The notes: generated by a model not told the origin, from the letters alone. Positions 36,379 to 45,831 are shown, numbered from the stretch's first letter. The stretch is DNA of 64,000 bases from Paenibacillus periandrae (GCF_022458865.1 NZ_JAJNMU010000020.1:1-64000), one strand, 5' to 3'. Numbers and translations: made by a program.

Positions 36379-38997
36379 ATGAATTCGTTGGTTCTTGGGT
36401 TTCAGGAGATGGATACAACGCAGCTTATGCTCGTTGGTGGAAAAGGGCTAAATTTAGGTAAATTGTCAAAAATTGAAGGATTACAAGTGCCAGAAGGATT
36501 TTGTGTGACAACGGTGGGATATCAAAATGCTATCGAACAAAACGAAATCGTTCATGCTTTGTTGAAGCGGCTAACTTTGCTGAAAGTAGAAGATCGAGAA
36601 CAAATTGCTGAAATCAGCAAAAAGATTCGAGAGGCCATATTGGATTCGGCTATTCCTTTGGAAGTTGTGGAAGCAGTTGCTCACCATATCACCAAGTATG
36701 GCGATGAATATGCTTATGCCGTGCGTTCTAGTGCGACTGCTGAGGATTTGCCGCATGCTTCTTTTGCTGGTCAGCAAGATACCTATTTAAATATTATTGG
36801 CAAAGAATCCATCTTGGAGCATATCCGCAAATGTTGGGCTTCTTTATTTACGGAACGGGCGGTCATTTACCGAATGCAGAATGGATTCGACCACAACCAA
36901 GTTTATTTATCCGTTATCGTTCAGAAAATGGTGTTCCCTCAGGCATCAGGGATTCTATTCACCGCTGATCCCATCACTTGCAACCGAAAGCTGCTCTCTA
37001 TCGATGCCAGTTTCGGACTTGGAGAAGCGTTGGTCTCCGGCTTGATATCCGCCGACTGTTATCAAGTTAAGGATGGGGTAATCGTTAGCAAGAGAATAGA
37101 AACCAAAAAAATGGCTATTTATGGTCGAAAAGAAGGCGGAACAGAGACCCAGCAGCTCAATCCTGATCAGCAAAAGACGCAAGCCCTAACAGATCAACAA
37201 ATTTTACAACTGGAACGTATCGGAAGACAGATTGAAGAACATTTCGGCTTCCCCCAAGACATCGAATGGTGCTTGGCTGATGATACCTTTTATATTGTCC
37301 AGAGCCGGCCGATCACCACTTTATATCCCATTCCTGAAGCGAATGACCAGGAGAATCACGTGTATGTGTCTGTCGGCCATCAGCAAATGATGACGGATCC
37401 TTTTAAACCGCTTGGGATATCCGTTTGGGTGTTAACAGGTGCCAGCCCCATGTTTAAAACGGGTGGCGGAAGGCTGTTTGTGGATATCACGAAGGGCTTG
37501 GCTTCAACAGCTGGCAGGCAAAATTTATTGGGTGTTTTAGGACACTCCGATCCACTCATAAAAGACGCGCTTATTACCATCATAGAGCGGGGAGATTTTA
37601 TAAAGTTGGACCCGAATGACCAGAGCGAACCAGGTCCCGTAAAAAGCCATATAGGTATGTCGCCTGCGGAGATTTTAGCAGAAGCAGGAAATAACCCGTC
37701 GATTGTTGATCATTTGATTCAGAGTAGTGAGGCATCCTTGTCCGCATTAAAACATAACATCCAGTCGAAATTGGGCTTAGAAGTGTTTGATTGCATCCTG
37801 GAAGATATGCAGCAACGGAGGCAGCGTTCGTCAGATTTGAATAATTTGAGTGTAATTATGGCCGGCATCCATGCTTCAGCATGGATCAATGAAAAAATGA
37901 ATGAATGGTTAGGTGAAAAAAACGTAGCAGACACACTTTCCCTATCAGTACCTAACAACGTCACTTCTGAAATGGGTATGGAGCTACTGGATGTTGCAGA
38001 TGTGATTCGTCCCTATCCGGAAATAATTAAGTATTTACAACAGCTAAAGGATGATAAATTTTTGGATGAACTGGTTCAATTCGAAGGTGGGCAGAAGGTG
38101 CGTGATGCCATTGCTGCTTATCTCGACAAATATGGAATGCGATGTGCCGGGGAGATCGATATCACAAGAACACGCTGGAGTGAAAAACCAAGTATACTGG
38201 TACCTATGATCCTTAGTAACATCAAAAATCTTGAGCCTGGCGCCAGTAAACGAAAATTTGAGCAAGGGCGACAGGAAGCTTTGAAAAAAGAACAGGACTT
38301 ATTAGCCCGATTGAAACAATTACCGGGTGGTGAACAAAAAGCCGAAGAGACAAAACAAATGATCGATTTGATTCGGAATTTCATCGGTTATCGTGAATAT
38401 CCGAAATATGACATTGTAAGTCGCTACTTCATTTACAAGCAGGCGTTACTAAAGGAAGCGGAAAGGCTTTTAGAAGCCAACATTCTTCATGAAAAAGAAG
38501 ATATTTACTATCTTGCTTTTGAAGAATTGCAGGAAACCGTACGCACAAATAAACTGGATTACCAAGTTATCCACAAACGAAAAGAGGAGTATAAACACTA
38601 TGAAAAACTAACTCCGCCACGTGTGATTACGTCTGATGGCGAAATCATTACCGGTCAGTACAAAAGGGAAAATATCCCCGCCGGAGCTATTGCAGGTCTT
38701 GCCGTTTCTTCGGGTGTTGTTGAAGGGAGGGCACGGGTAATCCTGAATATGGAAGAGGCTGATCTGGAAGATGGCGATATACTTGTGACTGCCTTTACCG
38801 ATCCCAGCTGGACTCCATTGTTTTTATCTATAAAAGGCTTAGTTACGGAAGTCGGCGGATTGATGACCCATGGAGCCGTTATAGCACGTGAATATGGCTT
38901 GCCGGCGGTTGTAGGTGTGGAGAATGCGACCAAACGGATAAGAGATGGGCAACGAATTCGGGTGCATGGAACAGAAGGGTATATCGAATTGTTGTAA
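36379..38997 (+). CDS. rph: Rifampin phosphotransferase (RPH)
   Basis: An 872-residue three-domain phosphotransferase. The N-terminal ATP-grasp domain includes AVRSSATAEDLPHASFAGQQ and QDIEWCLADDTFYIVQSRP. A large middle domain (about 325-760) contains SVGHQQMMTDPFKPLGISVW, characteristic of the rifamycin-binding domain and absent from true PEP synthases. The C-terminal swivelling His domain has phospho-transfer H831 in GGLMTHGAVIAREYG. Family members transfer the beta-phosphate of ATP to the C21 hydroxyl of rifampin, inactivating it. Length fits known RPH (865-870). AGGAGAG precedes the ATG. The main alternative, PEP synthase, fits less well. Confidence 0.88.
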   Translation: MNSLVLGFQEMDTTQLMLVGGKGLNLGKLSKIEGLQVPEGFCVTTVGYQNAIEQNEIVHALLKRLTLLKVEDREQIAEISKKIREAILDSAIPLEVVEAVAHHITKYGDEYAYAVRSSATAEDLPHASFAGQQDTYLNIIGKESILEHIRKCWASLFTERAVIYRMQNGFDHNQVYLSVIVQKMVFPQASGILFTADPITCNRKLLSIDASFGLGEALVSGLISADCYQVKDGVIVSKRIETKKMAIYGRKEGGTETQQLNPDQQKTQALTDQQILQLERIGRQIEEHFGFPQDIEWCLADDTFYIVQSRPITTLYPIPEANDQENHVYVSVGHQQMMTDPFKPLGISVWVLTGASPMFKTGGGRLFVDITKGLASTAGRQNLLGVLGHSDPLIKDALITIIERGDFIKLDPNDQSEPGPVKSHIGMSPAEILAEAGNNPSIVDHLIQSSEASLSALKHNIQSKLGLEVFDCILEDMQQRRQRSSDLNNLSVIMAGIHASAWINEKMNEWLGEKNVADTLSLSVPNNVTSEMGMELLDVADVIRPYPEIIKYLQQLKDDKFLDELVQFEGGQKVRDAIAAYLDKYGMRCAGEIDITRTRWSEKPSILVPMILSNIKNLEPGASKRKFEQGRQEALKKEQDLLARLKQLPGGEQKAEETKQMIDLIRNFIGYREYPKYDIVSRYFIYKQALLKEAERLLEANILHEKEDIYYLAFEELQETVRTNKLDYQVIHKRKEEYKHYEKLTPPRVITSDGEIITGQYKRENIPAGAIAGLAVSSGVVEGRARVILNMEEADLEDGDILVTAFTDPSWTPLFLSIKGLVTEVGGLMTHGAVIAREYGLPAVVGVENATKRIRDGQRIRVHGTEGYIELL

Positions 38998-39008
38998 TGG
39001 AATATGCA

Positions 39009-39270
39009 CGTTAGCAGGATGATGAGCATTTTCGCTCGGCTTATGAAAAAATGCCTCGTTCAGTGAAAGGTCTAGAAGGTGCAAGTGAGTGGCATGGGAT
39101 TTTGGACAAAATTGCCGGAAAGTCTGCTGGGGTCTAGATACCATGCTGAACAAGCACGCTGGTTAGAAAATGCAACGAAAATCGTTTGTTCGACAACACT
39201 TACAGAAGTGGATTGGACCAATTCCAAGGTAACCAAAGACCATGTTCTGGAAGTGTTAGCGGCTTTATGA
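39009..39270 (+). pseudogene. Fragments including a RibD-C/dihydrofolate-reductase-like piece
   Basis: From 39022 one frame reads DDEHFRSAYEKMPRSVKGLE and GASEWHGILDKIAGKSAGV then TAG. A second frame (39079-39270) has SRYHAEQARWLENATKIVCS followed by TTLTEVDWTNSKVTKDHVLE, which resembles the central strands of RibD C-terminal/DHFR-like reductases. Start and cofactor-binding ends are missing. Remnant following the rph gene. Confidence 0.45.
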
Positions 39271-39529
39271 GGTTGCACGCTTGGGCAGCCTCATAGAGCT
39301 ATTTGGCAGGATGTTGGAATTTAACTTGAATAAGTTAAAGAGGCGGAATCATATTTGAAAAAAGATTAGAAAATTTTTCTGAAATGTCGATTCTAGCGTC
39401 TCCCGTTCGTTGTGAATATAGAAGCAGAGTAGGAAGAGATTATTAAAAGAGAAAAATAATTGTATCTGAGATCAAGGCTTCGCAGATGCTCGGCCTTCAA
39501 GGACAGATGAAAAAGGTTTCGCCGATCGT

Positions 39530-39757
39530 ATGAACAACCTCCCCAAGTACGTTGTAACAACAACATTGGAGAATCTGGAGTGGAACAATTCACAATTCAT
39601 TAAGGGGAATATCGCAGAAGAAGTGATTCAATTAAAGCAACAACCAGATAAGGATATCTTGGTCGCTGGTAGTCGCCAATTAGTGAAATGTTCAATAGCA
39701 TTAATGCAAACACAATTTTTGTTGCCAGGAAGTCTATCTGGAGGACTGAACTTATGA
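39530..39757 (+). pseudogene. Second RibD-C/dihydrofolate-reductase-like fragment
   Basis: 75 codons read KYVVTTTLENLEWNNSQFIK, GNIAEEVIQLKQQPDKDILV, AGSRQLVK, matching the middle part of DHFR-like proteins (SxTLxxxxWNNSxxI, DILVxGSxxL). It carries neither the N-terminal nor the C-terminal third. It is not the continuation of the fragment at 39079, as the two cover the same part of the fold. Confidence 0.5.
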
Positions 39758-39834
39758 GCTCATAACGATTTGCGATTCTAGGATCATGATATTACCAAGA
39801 CAAATCAAAGTCAATACTAAAATAACTAAAAACA

Positions 39835-39847
39835 TTACCGAAGTAAT
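39835..39847 (+). promoter_or_regulatory. TetR operator upstream of the regulator gene
   Basis: TTACCGAAGTAAT, within the dyad CATTAC-CGAA-GTAATG (39833-39848), 60 bases before the TetR ATG. The same motif recurs before the NmrA-like gene (40569-40581, 40591-40603). TATAAT at 39875-39880 is the likely -10 of this gene. Confidence 0.55.
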
Positions 39848-39906
39848 GTAATATTAATTCTTAGTAAAATGATTTATAATAATGGCAAAGGAGTTGGGGG
39901 GAAGAG

Positions 39907-40473
39907 ATGAGCACAAGAGGCGCAACCAAAGAAGCTATTTTGACCGCAAGCATCCAGTTATTTAATAAATATGGATTCGATCAAGTCACAATCAATCAAA
40001 TTTGCAAAGAGATCAATGTGACCAAAACCGCGTTTTACTATCATTTCAAATCCAAGGATGAGTTGATTTCCGAGGTTTTTTCGTTTGACAATATGATCTC
40101 CAACAATGATGTACTGGACATTCTGTCCGTCACCGATTATGCCGATCAGGCGATAAAAGGCATGGAGATTTACGTGAAGCACATGGTTCGTCTGGGAGTC
40201 GAAATGACGAAGGAAAATTACAGGGTCCACCTTCGGAACCAGACCCTTCCGCTCGATAAAGGCAAGTCATCACTATTAAGCAGCGTTATTCCCACGTTGG
40301 TTCAACGGGCCAAAGACGCTGGACAAATCAAAAATCCGGCGAGCGCAGAGGATTTGCTTGATTCAATGTGTATTATAGCCAATGGAGTCATTCTGAATTG
40401 GGCCATTATGGGCGGCAGTTTCGATATTCTGGAAGAAACGAGGAAGCAATTTGAAATTTTGCTGGTCGTGTAA
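39907..40473 (+). CDS. TetR-family transcriptional regulator
   Basis: 188 residues: N-terminal helix-turn-helix (KEAILTASIQLFNKYGFDQV, INQICKEINVTKTAFYYHFK) and an all-helical ligand domain. GTTGGGGGGAAGAG precedes the ATG. The next gene, an NmrA-like reductase, is 168 bases downstream with its own promoter. Shared operator motifs suggest that this protein represses itself and that gene. Confidence 0.85.
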   Translation: MSTRGATKEAILTASIQLFNKYGFDQVTINQICKEINVTKTAFYYHFKSKDELISEVFSFDNMISNNDVLDILSVTDYADQAIKGMEIYVKHMVRLGVEMTKENYRVHLRNQTLPLDKGKSSLLSSVIPTLVQRAKDAGQIKNPASAEDLLDSMCIIANGVILNWAIMGGSFDILEETRKQFEILLVV

Positions 40474-40496
40474 GGCGAATAGGGGTTGTAAAAGGT

Positions 40497-40527
40497 AACG
40501 CTTCGCTCAAAAGAGGGGGCGTTTTTT
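40497..40527 (+). terminator. Terminator of the TetR gene
   Basis: AACGCTTCGCTC pairs with GAGGGGGCGTT (G-U pairs and one bulge) around AAAA, followed by TTTTTT. Confidence 0.7.
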
Positions 40528-40568
40528 AGTATTTTGATTTCCTTTTCGATCTCAAGTTCAATAAAACT

Positions 40569-40608
40569 TTACCCTGGTATTTACATTTCTTTACCCATGT
40601 AATATAAT
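40569..40608 (+). promoter_or_regulatory. NmrA-gene promoter with two TetR-type operators
   Basis: TTTACA (40580-40585) and TATAAT (40603-40608) with a 17-base spacer. TTACCCATGTAAT (40591-40603) fills the spacer and TTACCCTGGTATT (40569-40581) overlaps the -35 edge. Both match TTACC-NNN-GTAAT found before the TetR gene, the second with one mismatch. Placement is classic for repression. Confidence 0.65.
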
Positions 40609-40640
40609 TCGAATATTCCTTCGGATTGGAGAGGTTAGAT

Positions 40641-41555
40641 ATGGAACCCAACAAAGCAAGATTGATACTGGTTATAGGTGGTACAGGAACACAAGGCGGC
40701 AACGTAGCTCGCGAGTTGTTGAAGCACGGTCATCGCGTACGGATCCTGACCCGGAACCCGGAGTCGGCTGCTGCTCAAGCGATAGCGGCTAAAGGTGCGG
40801 AGTTGATCCAGGGAGACTTGGCCGATGCGGCATCGCTCGAACCTGCCATGGACAATGTATCGGCAATCTTCTCAGTGCAGTACGCCGATCCCTACGATCA
40901 GACAATTGAACCGCGAAATGCCGCAAATATGGTGGAGGCGGCAAGAAAAGCCGGAATCGAACAAGTCGTGCATACCTCGGTCGCCGGCAGCAATGTGCTT
41001 CCACGGTGGGATAAATACAAGTATCTGACTCAGACTTGGGAGAATAAATACGAAATCGAAGAACTCATCCGCAATGGAGGTTTCCAAGCTTGGACGATTT
41101 TGCATCCTTGCTGGTTTATGGAAAATTTTGTAGAGCCCAACTCGGCCATTATGGCGCCGGAATTGAAAAACGGGGTTTTGTTTGGCACGTTGAAGGGAGA
41201 TACTCCTCTAAAATTGAATTCCGGAGAGGATACGGCCAAATTTGCGCGCGCAGCTTTTGAGAATCCGCAGAAGTTTCATGGAAAGGATATTAATGTCGCA
41301 AGCGACGAACTTTCCATGACGGAGATTGCGCAAACGCTGAGTCGCGTTCTCGATAAAAAAGTGGTCTTCGAAATCGCAGGCGATGAGGAAACCCGGAAAC
41401 GCGGAATGTTGGAGGGAACGGTTTATTTTATGGAGTGGTTAGAAGAAGTGCCCGGTTACGGCTTCGATATTCAGGAAACAAGAGAGTATGGCGTTGAGCT
41501 TAAATCTTTTGCGGAATGGGTTGAGGAGAACAGACATAGGTTTGAAATAAACTAA
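40641..41555 (+). CDS. NmrA-like NAD(P)-binding reductase
   Basis: About 304 residues with an N-terminal Rossmann motif VIGGTGTQGGNVARELL, RILTRNPES after strand 2 (NADP preference), and the atypical-SDR layout of NmrA/QOR2 proteins. These act as quinone or small-molecule reductases or redox sensors. ATG 40641 follows GGAGAGG; a TTG at 40626 lies before it. Probably controlled by the adjacent TetR protein and induced by its unknown ligand. Confidence 0.8.
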   Translation: MEPNKARLILVIGGTGTQGGNVARELLKHGHRVRILTRNPESAAAQAIAAKGAELIQGDLADAASLEPAMDNVSAIFSVQYADPYDQTIEPRNAANMVEAARKAGIEQVVHTSVAGSNVLPRWDKYKYLTQTWENKYEIEELIRNGGFQAWTILHPCWFMENFVEPNSAIMAPELKNGVLFGTLKGDTPLKLNSGEDTAKFARAAFENPQKFHGKDINVASDELSMTEIAQTLSRVLDKKVVFEIAGDEETRKRGMLEGTVYFMEWLEEVPGYGFDIQETREYGVELKSFAEWVEENRHRFEIN

Positions 41556-41570
41556 AATAGGGAAAAACTC

Positions 41571-41599
41571 AAGAAGCCTGATTTTAAGGCTTCTTTTTT
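41571..41599 (+). terminator. Terminator of the NmrA-like gene
   Basis: AAGAAGCCT and AGGCTTCTT form a 9-base stem around a 5-base loop, followed by TTTTTT. Confidence 0.85.
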
Positions 41600-42018
41600 G
41601 CGCTTGCTGGTGGAGCATAACAGCCTCCCAATCACGATCCTGAATGGAATATTTTGTAGCAAGCTCTGAAATCAGAGCATCAAGTTTTCCAAAGAGATGA
41701 ATGATTTTACGCTTTCTTGGAGTGTTATGACCGGGCGTCCAAGTAATCGTTCCAGATCATTTGAGGTCGATGAAGTATAAGCCTTATCACAGGCTAATAC
41801 GCTTTTTTGATGTAAATACAATAAAGTAGATAAAGTTCTTATGGGGTGACAAGAACCTTATCTCATTCCCGATTTTGACAAGAACCTAGAGTAGTAACAA
41901 ATTGAAAGAATGTTTAAAAATAAGTTTGCATGCATTTGAATGGAAGGATATAATTGGAAAAAAATATTCAGAAAGATGTTCGGTTGTACTTTGAAAAAGG
42001 GAAAGGAGTGGAACTAAA
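41600..42018. other. Stretch with a minus-strand coding trace
   Basis: On the minus strand about 41730-41600, one frame reads PRKRKIIHLFGKLDALISEL then ATKYSIQDRDWEAVMLHQQ, clearly protein-like, with a further piece (SNDLERLLGRP) in a neighbouring frame. I cannot name the family. No RBS or start is visible. The rest up to 42018 is AT-rich. Confidence 0.3.
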
Positions 42019-43052
42019 ATGCTTGAGTCAGTAAAAATAAGTATTTCTGAGATGACTCTTTGGTGTAAGAGTATTCTACGTCAATGGGTGGAAGATGACT
42101 ATGTTGTAAACACGTGGACAGAAATACAAATCAATCGTGATATTATTGGTGATTTTCCAAGAGGTACTGCACGGCTCGAATCAATTATTGATAGAATTAA
42201 TAGTGGAATTGTGACTAAGCAATTGGAAGTCACAACGGAGCATATTACACCAATTTCAGCTCGTGTTTGTTCTACTTATAGAAATTGGCCTGATGAAGTC
42301 GCCAGGAAAGGTGCGTCACTTGCATCATCCCTAGCTGATACATATGGAATTGGGATCGTCGCGGTGCCTAAACCGAACATCATTGGGGAAGGATTAAAAC
42401 CGATTTTATCAGCAAACCAAATAGGGTTAATAATAACGCAAAACAACCCATTACTGAATAAAGGCATTACCGATCTAAATGTTATTGGTAATAATCCGCT
42501 TGCAATATGTGCACCAGGTACCCCGCCTTTTTTATTTGACGGTTCTTTAAGTACTCATGATATTCGTCACTCGGCGGTCGGGCTAAAAGAATATGCTGAC
42601 TAATATGGAATACTTCCTCCTGGAATCGTACAAGATGCAAATGGTGAGGCATCTCAAGACTTAAATATATTGTATAAGATTCTCGAAGGAGATCGAAGTT
42701 GCGGATCTTTTCCGCCCTTGGGTGGAACTAAAGGTCTTGGTTAGCAATGGGTATGGAGTTTATTGCAGGTGCATTAACTTGGGGATTTTTTGGAAATGCA
42801 CCAGGTAAACCCTGGGGAGAAGGGGCTATAATATTTGCATTTGATTCAAAATTATTTAACTCAGCTCATATGATCAAACAAATTCAAGATTATTTGAAGC
42901 AGTTTAAGACCTATCCAGGATATCATTCTTTTGAAATAAGTAATCAAGTAATGAGCAGGGGATGGATTGAATATCCCAAGAGTCAACTTGATTCAATTAT
43001 TCGTGTCAGCAACAGATCAGGTATCAATATGAATTTCGAATCATTGCGCTAA
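42019..43052 (+). pseudogene. Broken Ldh-family (malate/L-lactate-type) dehydrogenase
   Basis: Frame 1 (42019-42603) contains ARLESIIDRINSG, GIGIVAVPKPN and GNNPLAICAPG, typical of the Ldh2/malate dehydrogenase family. It ends at TAA 42601-42603 but continues in frame as YGILPPGIVQDANGEASQDL...GGTKGLG to a TAG at about 42742. The end (MGMEFIAGALTWGFFGNAPG to 43052) is in another frame. Combined length is near the family's 330-350 residues. Two stops and a frameshift make it inactive. AAAGGAGTG precedes the ATG. A 12-base palindrome closes it (43043). Confidence 0.75.
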
Positions 43053-43135
43053 CGGATACGTTAGCGCAATAGACATATGAAGAAGGCTGCCGATACTATA
43101 GAACGACAGCCCTCTCAGCTAACGGGAGTTTAATG
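43043..43135 (+). repeat. Intergenic hairpin repeat A
   Basis: Left arm: ATTGCGCTAACG/CGTTAGCGCAAT, a perfect 12-base stem with 4-base loop (43043-43070). Middle: GGCTGCCG (43085-43092) and CGACAGCC (43104-43111), a near-perfect stem. Right end: AACGGGAGTTTAATG (43121-43135). The layout and end sequences recur in elements B and C. Confidence 0.55.
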
Positions 43136-43285
43136 AATAGAGGTAGCTAATCTCCCGGGAACACAAGCTTTGCTATCCACCACTTAACATACCCAGATAA
43201 GCGTCTTTTCTTGTAGAGTCTACCAGAAGAAGATAGAACTTATTCCAATATTATGCGTCTATGAATGTGATAGGAGGTTATATTC

Positions 43286-43723
43286 ATGTCTGAAACCTGT
43301 ACTAAGTGCGGCGCCGTTCATACTGGGGAGAAGACGTGCGAATCGATTTTCAGTGAATTTCTGGCACTCGAGTTCACCGATCCCGGTTACGGACGGGTTC
43401 ATTTTCTCACCGTCGCCTGCTACATGATTCAACATGTGGGCTACAGCGATGAATTGTATGTCTGGATGCAAGCCGCGCTGCGAAAATACCTGGAGGAAGG
43501 CCACACCACCGAGATGATTCGCCAGGATGCCGTCCAAGGACCAGGAAGCACCAAAGGGATTCGAAGGCTGGCGGATGCGCCGCCTCTTCCCAAGGTGGCA
43601 TGGTCCATGACGATCGCCGATGTGGCCGCGCAGATGCATGACGCGGAAAGCTATTGCAAGCATATTGAGCAATGGGGACGTACCACGTTGCAAGAGATGG
43701 GACCGCTTGTTTTGAAACAATGA
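43286..43723 (+). CDS. DUF5946-like protein with N-terminal zinc-finger-like Cys pairs
   Basis: 145 residues. CTKCG near the N-terminus, then a helical body (FSEFLALEFTDPGYGRVHFL, TVACYMIQHVGYSD) matching the uncharacterised DUF5946 family as I remember it. AGGAGG is 11 bases before the ATG. Cytoplasmic, function unknown. The gene is bounded by intergenic repeats A and B, as a single-gene unit. Confidence 0.65.
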   Translation: MSETCTKCGAVHTGEKTCESIFSEFLALEFTDPGYGRVHFLTVACYMIQHVGYSDELYVWMQAALRKYLEEGHTTEMIRQDAVQGPGSTKGIRRLADAPPLPKVAWSMTIADVAAQMHDAESYCKHIEQWGRTTLQEMGPLVLKQ

Positions 43724-43766
43724 TAGGATGGATTATAGTACAACGAGGTTATAAAGATATTTAAAC

Positions 43767-43859
43767 AAACGGATACTATAGCTCAATAATCAACTAAGAT
43801 GCGGCTGCTGGCATAGATCGGCAGCCGCGTTGTGCCACGGACAGGATAATGCAAGAAGG
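43767..43859 (+). repeat. Intergenic hairpin repeat B
   Basis: Left: AAACGGATACTATAGCTCAA (from 43767). Middle: GCGGCTGC (43801-43808) with GCAGCCGC (43821-43828). Right: ACGGACAGGATAATGCAAG (43837-43855). Same order of parts as elements A and C. Confidence 0.55.
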
Positions 43860-43904
43860 TAATTGAATAAATATAGAACATTGCCGATAAAGGGGGGACG
43901 TAAT

Positions 43905-44390
43905 ATGCCATTTCCAACGCACATAGTATCCGCAGGTGGATTTGTGGAAGATGGGCAAGGAAATATCCTTTTAGTAAAAACTCGTGACGGTGGTTGGGTT
44001 TATCCTGGTGGTCAAGTAGAAGTTGGAGAAAATCTGATGGACGCTTTGGTTCGTGAAATCAAAGAGGAAAGCGGAATAGACACCACGGTTAGCTACTTAA
44101 TTGGTGTCTATTCGAATACAGGTATTTTTAAATGGTATGATGGCGTGACTGATGTTCCTACGCAAGTTATATTTGATTTCGTATGTAAACCTGTTGGCGG
44201 GGAGTTAGCTGTTTCTGAAGAAACAACAGATAGCCGCTGGGTGGCGAAATATAGAGTTCTTGATTTCATTACACATCCAGCTATTCGCACTCGCTATCAG
44301 GCTTATTTGGAGTTTAACGGAGCAGTAAATTACATGGAGTATGTAACGAGCCCAGAGTTTATAATCAAACACCAAAAAGGTATATCGTAG
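43905..44390 (+). CDS. NUDIX hydrolase
   Basis: About 161 residues. The Nudix box is complete: GG at the start, Glu at the expected place in QVEVGENLMDALV, and REIKEESGI as the metal-binding end, within residues 37-60. Such enzymes hydrolyse nucleoside diphosphates linked to another group; substrate unknown. ATG 43905 follows GGGGGG by 7 bases; a TTG at 43863 gives a 14-residue extension without an RBS. Flanked by repeats B and C. Confidence 0.82.
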   Translation: MPFPTHIVSAGGFVEDGQGNILLVKTRDGGWVYPGGQVEVGENLMDALVREIKEESGIDTTVSYLIGVYSNTGIFKWYDGVTDVPTQVIFDFVCKPVGGELAVSEETTDSRWVAKYRVLDFITHPAIRTRYQAYLEFNGAVNYMEYVTSPEFIIKHQKGIS

Positions 44391-44400
44391 TAAATTATTT

Positions 44401-44502
44401 CTCGTTGTTGATCAAACGAGGAACGTTAGCACAATAACACCAGGACGAGGCTGCCAACACAATCGGCAGCCCCCATTACGTTACGGGCAGAATAACGCAA
44501 CG
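44401..44502 (+). repeat. Intergenic hairpin repeat C
   Basis: Starts with CTCGTT...AACGAG (44401-44420), then AACGTTAGCACAATAACACC. Middle: GGCTGCC (44449-44455) with GGCAGCC (44465-44471). Right: TTACGGGCAGAATAACGCAA (44481-44500). Most complete member of the family. Confidence 0.55.
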
Positions 44503-44555
44503 AAAAGAAGTTGCCTGCGTCTAATAACTTATTGGATAAATATGGATGGAGTTGA

Positions 44556-45038
44556 ATGAGAAAGGTGACAGCATCATTTTCACATAAGCCCGAAGGATAC
44601 GAGTGTCCATTTTGTCGTGTTTGGGGTATCGAGCGACCTCATCAGGGAACAAAACAAAGGGATATCATCTATCAGAATGAAAAGGTAACGGCATTTATAG
44701 CTAGCAAATGGTGGCCAAACAATAAAGGACATGTACTTGTTGTTCCTAATCAACATTTCGAGAACATCTTTGAACTCCCTGCGGATTACGCTGTTGAAAT
44801 TCACCGCGCGGCTCAGCTTACAGCGTTTGCAATGAAAAGTACATATGGATGTGATGGGATTTCTACGCGGCAACATAATGAGCCTGCTGGCAATCAAGAC
44901 GTGTGGCATTATCATCTCCATGTTTACCCAAGATATGTGAATGATCAACTTTATCTGACAAAGGGTTCTCAGTCCGATCCAGATGAACGCTCTTTCTATG
45001 CTGATAAGTTGCGTTCTTGGATAAAGGAAAACATTTAA
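44556..45038 (+). CDS. HIT-domain protein
   Basis: 160 residues. The catalytic histidine triad HYHLHVYPR lies near residue 115 and KGHVLVVPNQHFENIFELP is the family's second motif. An N-terminal CPFC suggests a structural zinc. Family members cleave nucleotide-phosphate linkages (nucleotidyl hydrolases or transferases). Start ATG 44556 has GGAG 7 bases upstream. A single gene on the plus strand after repeat C. Confidence 0.83.
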   Translation: MRKVTASFSHKPEGYECPFCRVWGIERPHQGTKQRDIIYQNEKVTAFIASKWWPNNKGHVLVVPNQHFENIFELPADYAVEIHRAAQLTAFAMKSTYGCDGISTRQHNEPAGNQDVWHYHLHVYPRYVNDQLYLTKGSQSDPDERSFYADKLRSWIKENI

Positions 45039-45164
45039 GGTCTAGGAGGAGCGAATGATATCCCTAGTAGGAGATGAACCTGAGTGTACGTAGGCCTTAC
45101 TAAGGATTGGGAAAAAATAAACGGAAAACGATAGTTGAGTGACTTCGATACAGGAGGGAACATT

Positions 45165-45650
45165 TTGGTTAGGAATACAGCAAAAGCAATTATTGAATAT
45201 GATAATAAGCTACTTTTTATTAAGAAAAAACTTGATAAAGTAGGCATTTATTATACTTTGCCCGGTGGTGGGCAAGAATCAGGCGAGACAATTGAAGATA
45301 CTATTCTACGCGAATGCAATGAAGAATTAAATATTAACGCAAAAATAAAAGAATTGGTTTGCGTTAGGGAATATATTTCTAATAATCACGAATATTCTTT
45401 TTTAGTTAAACAAGTACACGCAATTGAATTTATCTTTCACTGTTCCTTTGAAGTTGAAGATAAGATCACTCATTTACAGAATGATGTTGCCCAGATTGGA
45501 TTTGAATGGTTGGATATTTCAACAATAATAGAGTCTTTAAAGCAAGTCAGCGAAATAAATGATCTAAAGTTTCCTCAAACACTCAAAGATTTTTTAAAAG
45601 AATATTATATAAGCCGTAGGATTGAACCATATTCAAAATTTAGATTCTAA
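45165..45650 (+). CDS. NUDIX hydrolase, second
   Basis: About 161 residues with Nudix box LPGGGQESGETIEDTI and RECNEELNI; the usual final Gly of the box is replaced by Asn. TTG 45165 is preferred because GGAGGG ends 6 bases upstream; a TTG at 45135 would add ten residues. More AT-rich than the first NUDIX gene and clearly a different subfamily, so probably a separate acquisition. Confidence 0.75.
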   Translation: MVRNTAKAIIEYDNKLLFIKKKLDKVGIYYTLPGGGQESGETIEDTILRECNEELNINAKIKELVCVREYISNNHEYSFLVKQVHAIEFIFHCSFEVEDKITHLQNDVAQIGFEWLDISTIIESLKQVSEINDLKFPQTLKDFLKEYYISRRIEPYSKFRF

Positions 45651-45668
45651 AATTTCATCATTTTGTTG

Positions 45669-45693
45669 AACTAACGGATAACAATAGCTTAAC
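45669..45693 (+). repeat. Left-arm-only member of the intergenic repeat family (D)
   Basis: AACTAACGGATAACAATAGC then TTAAC, 18 bases after the NUDIX stop. Matches the left ends of B and of the copy at 7439. No hairpin or right end follows clearly. Confidence 0.4.
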
Positions 45694-45831
45694 CAGACAT
45701 GAACATGAGGACAATCCTGTATACTTCTTGGTGCGAAATACGCCCCGCCGCCAAAGGACGACGTAGCTGTTTCGCCTTGTGTCTGCCGGATGATTCGAAT
45801 ATGATGGAAGGAGGGACCTAAGGAGGCGAAG

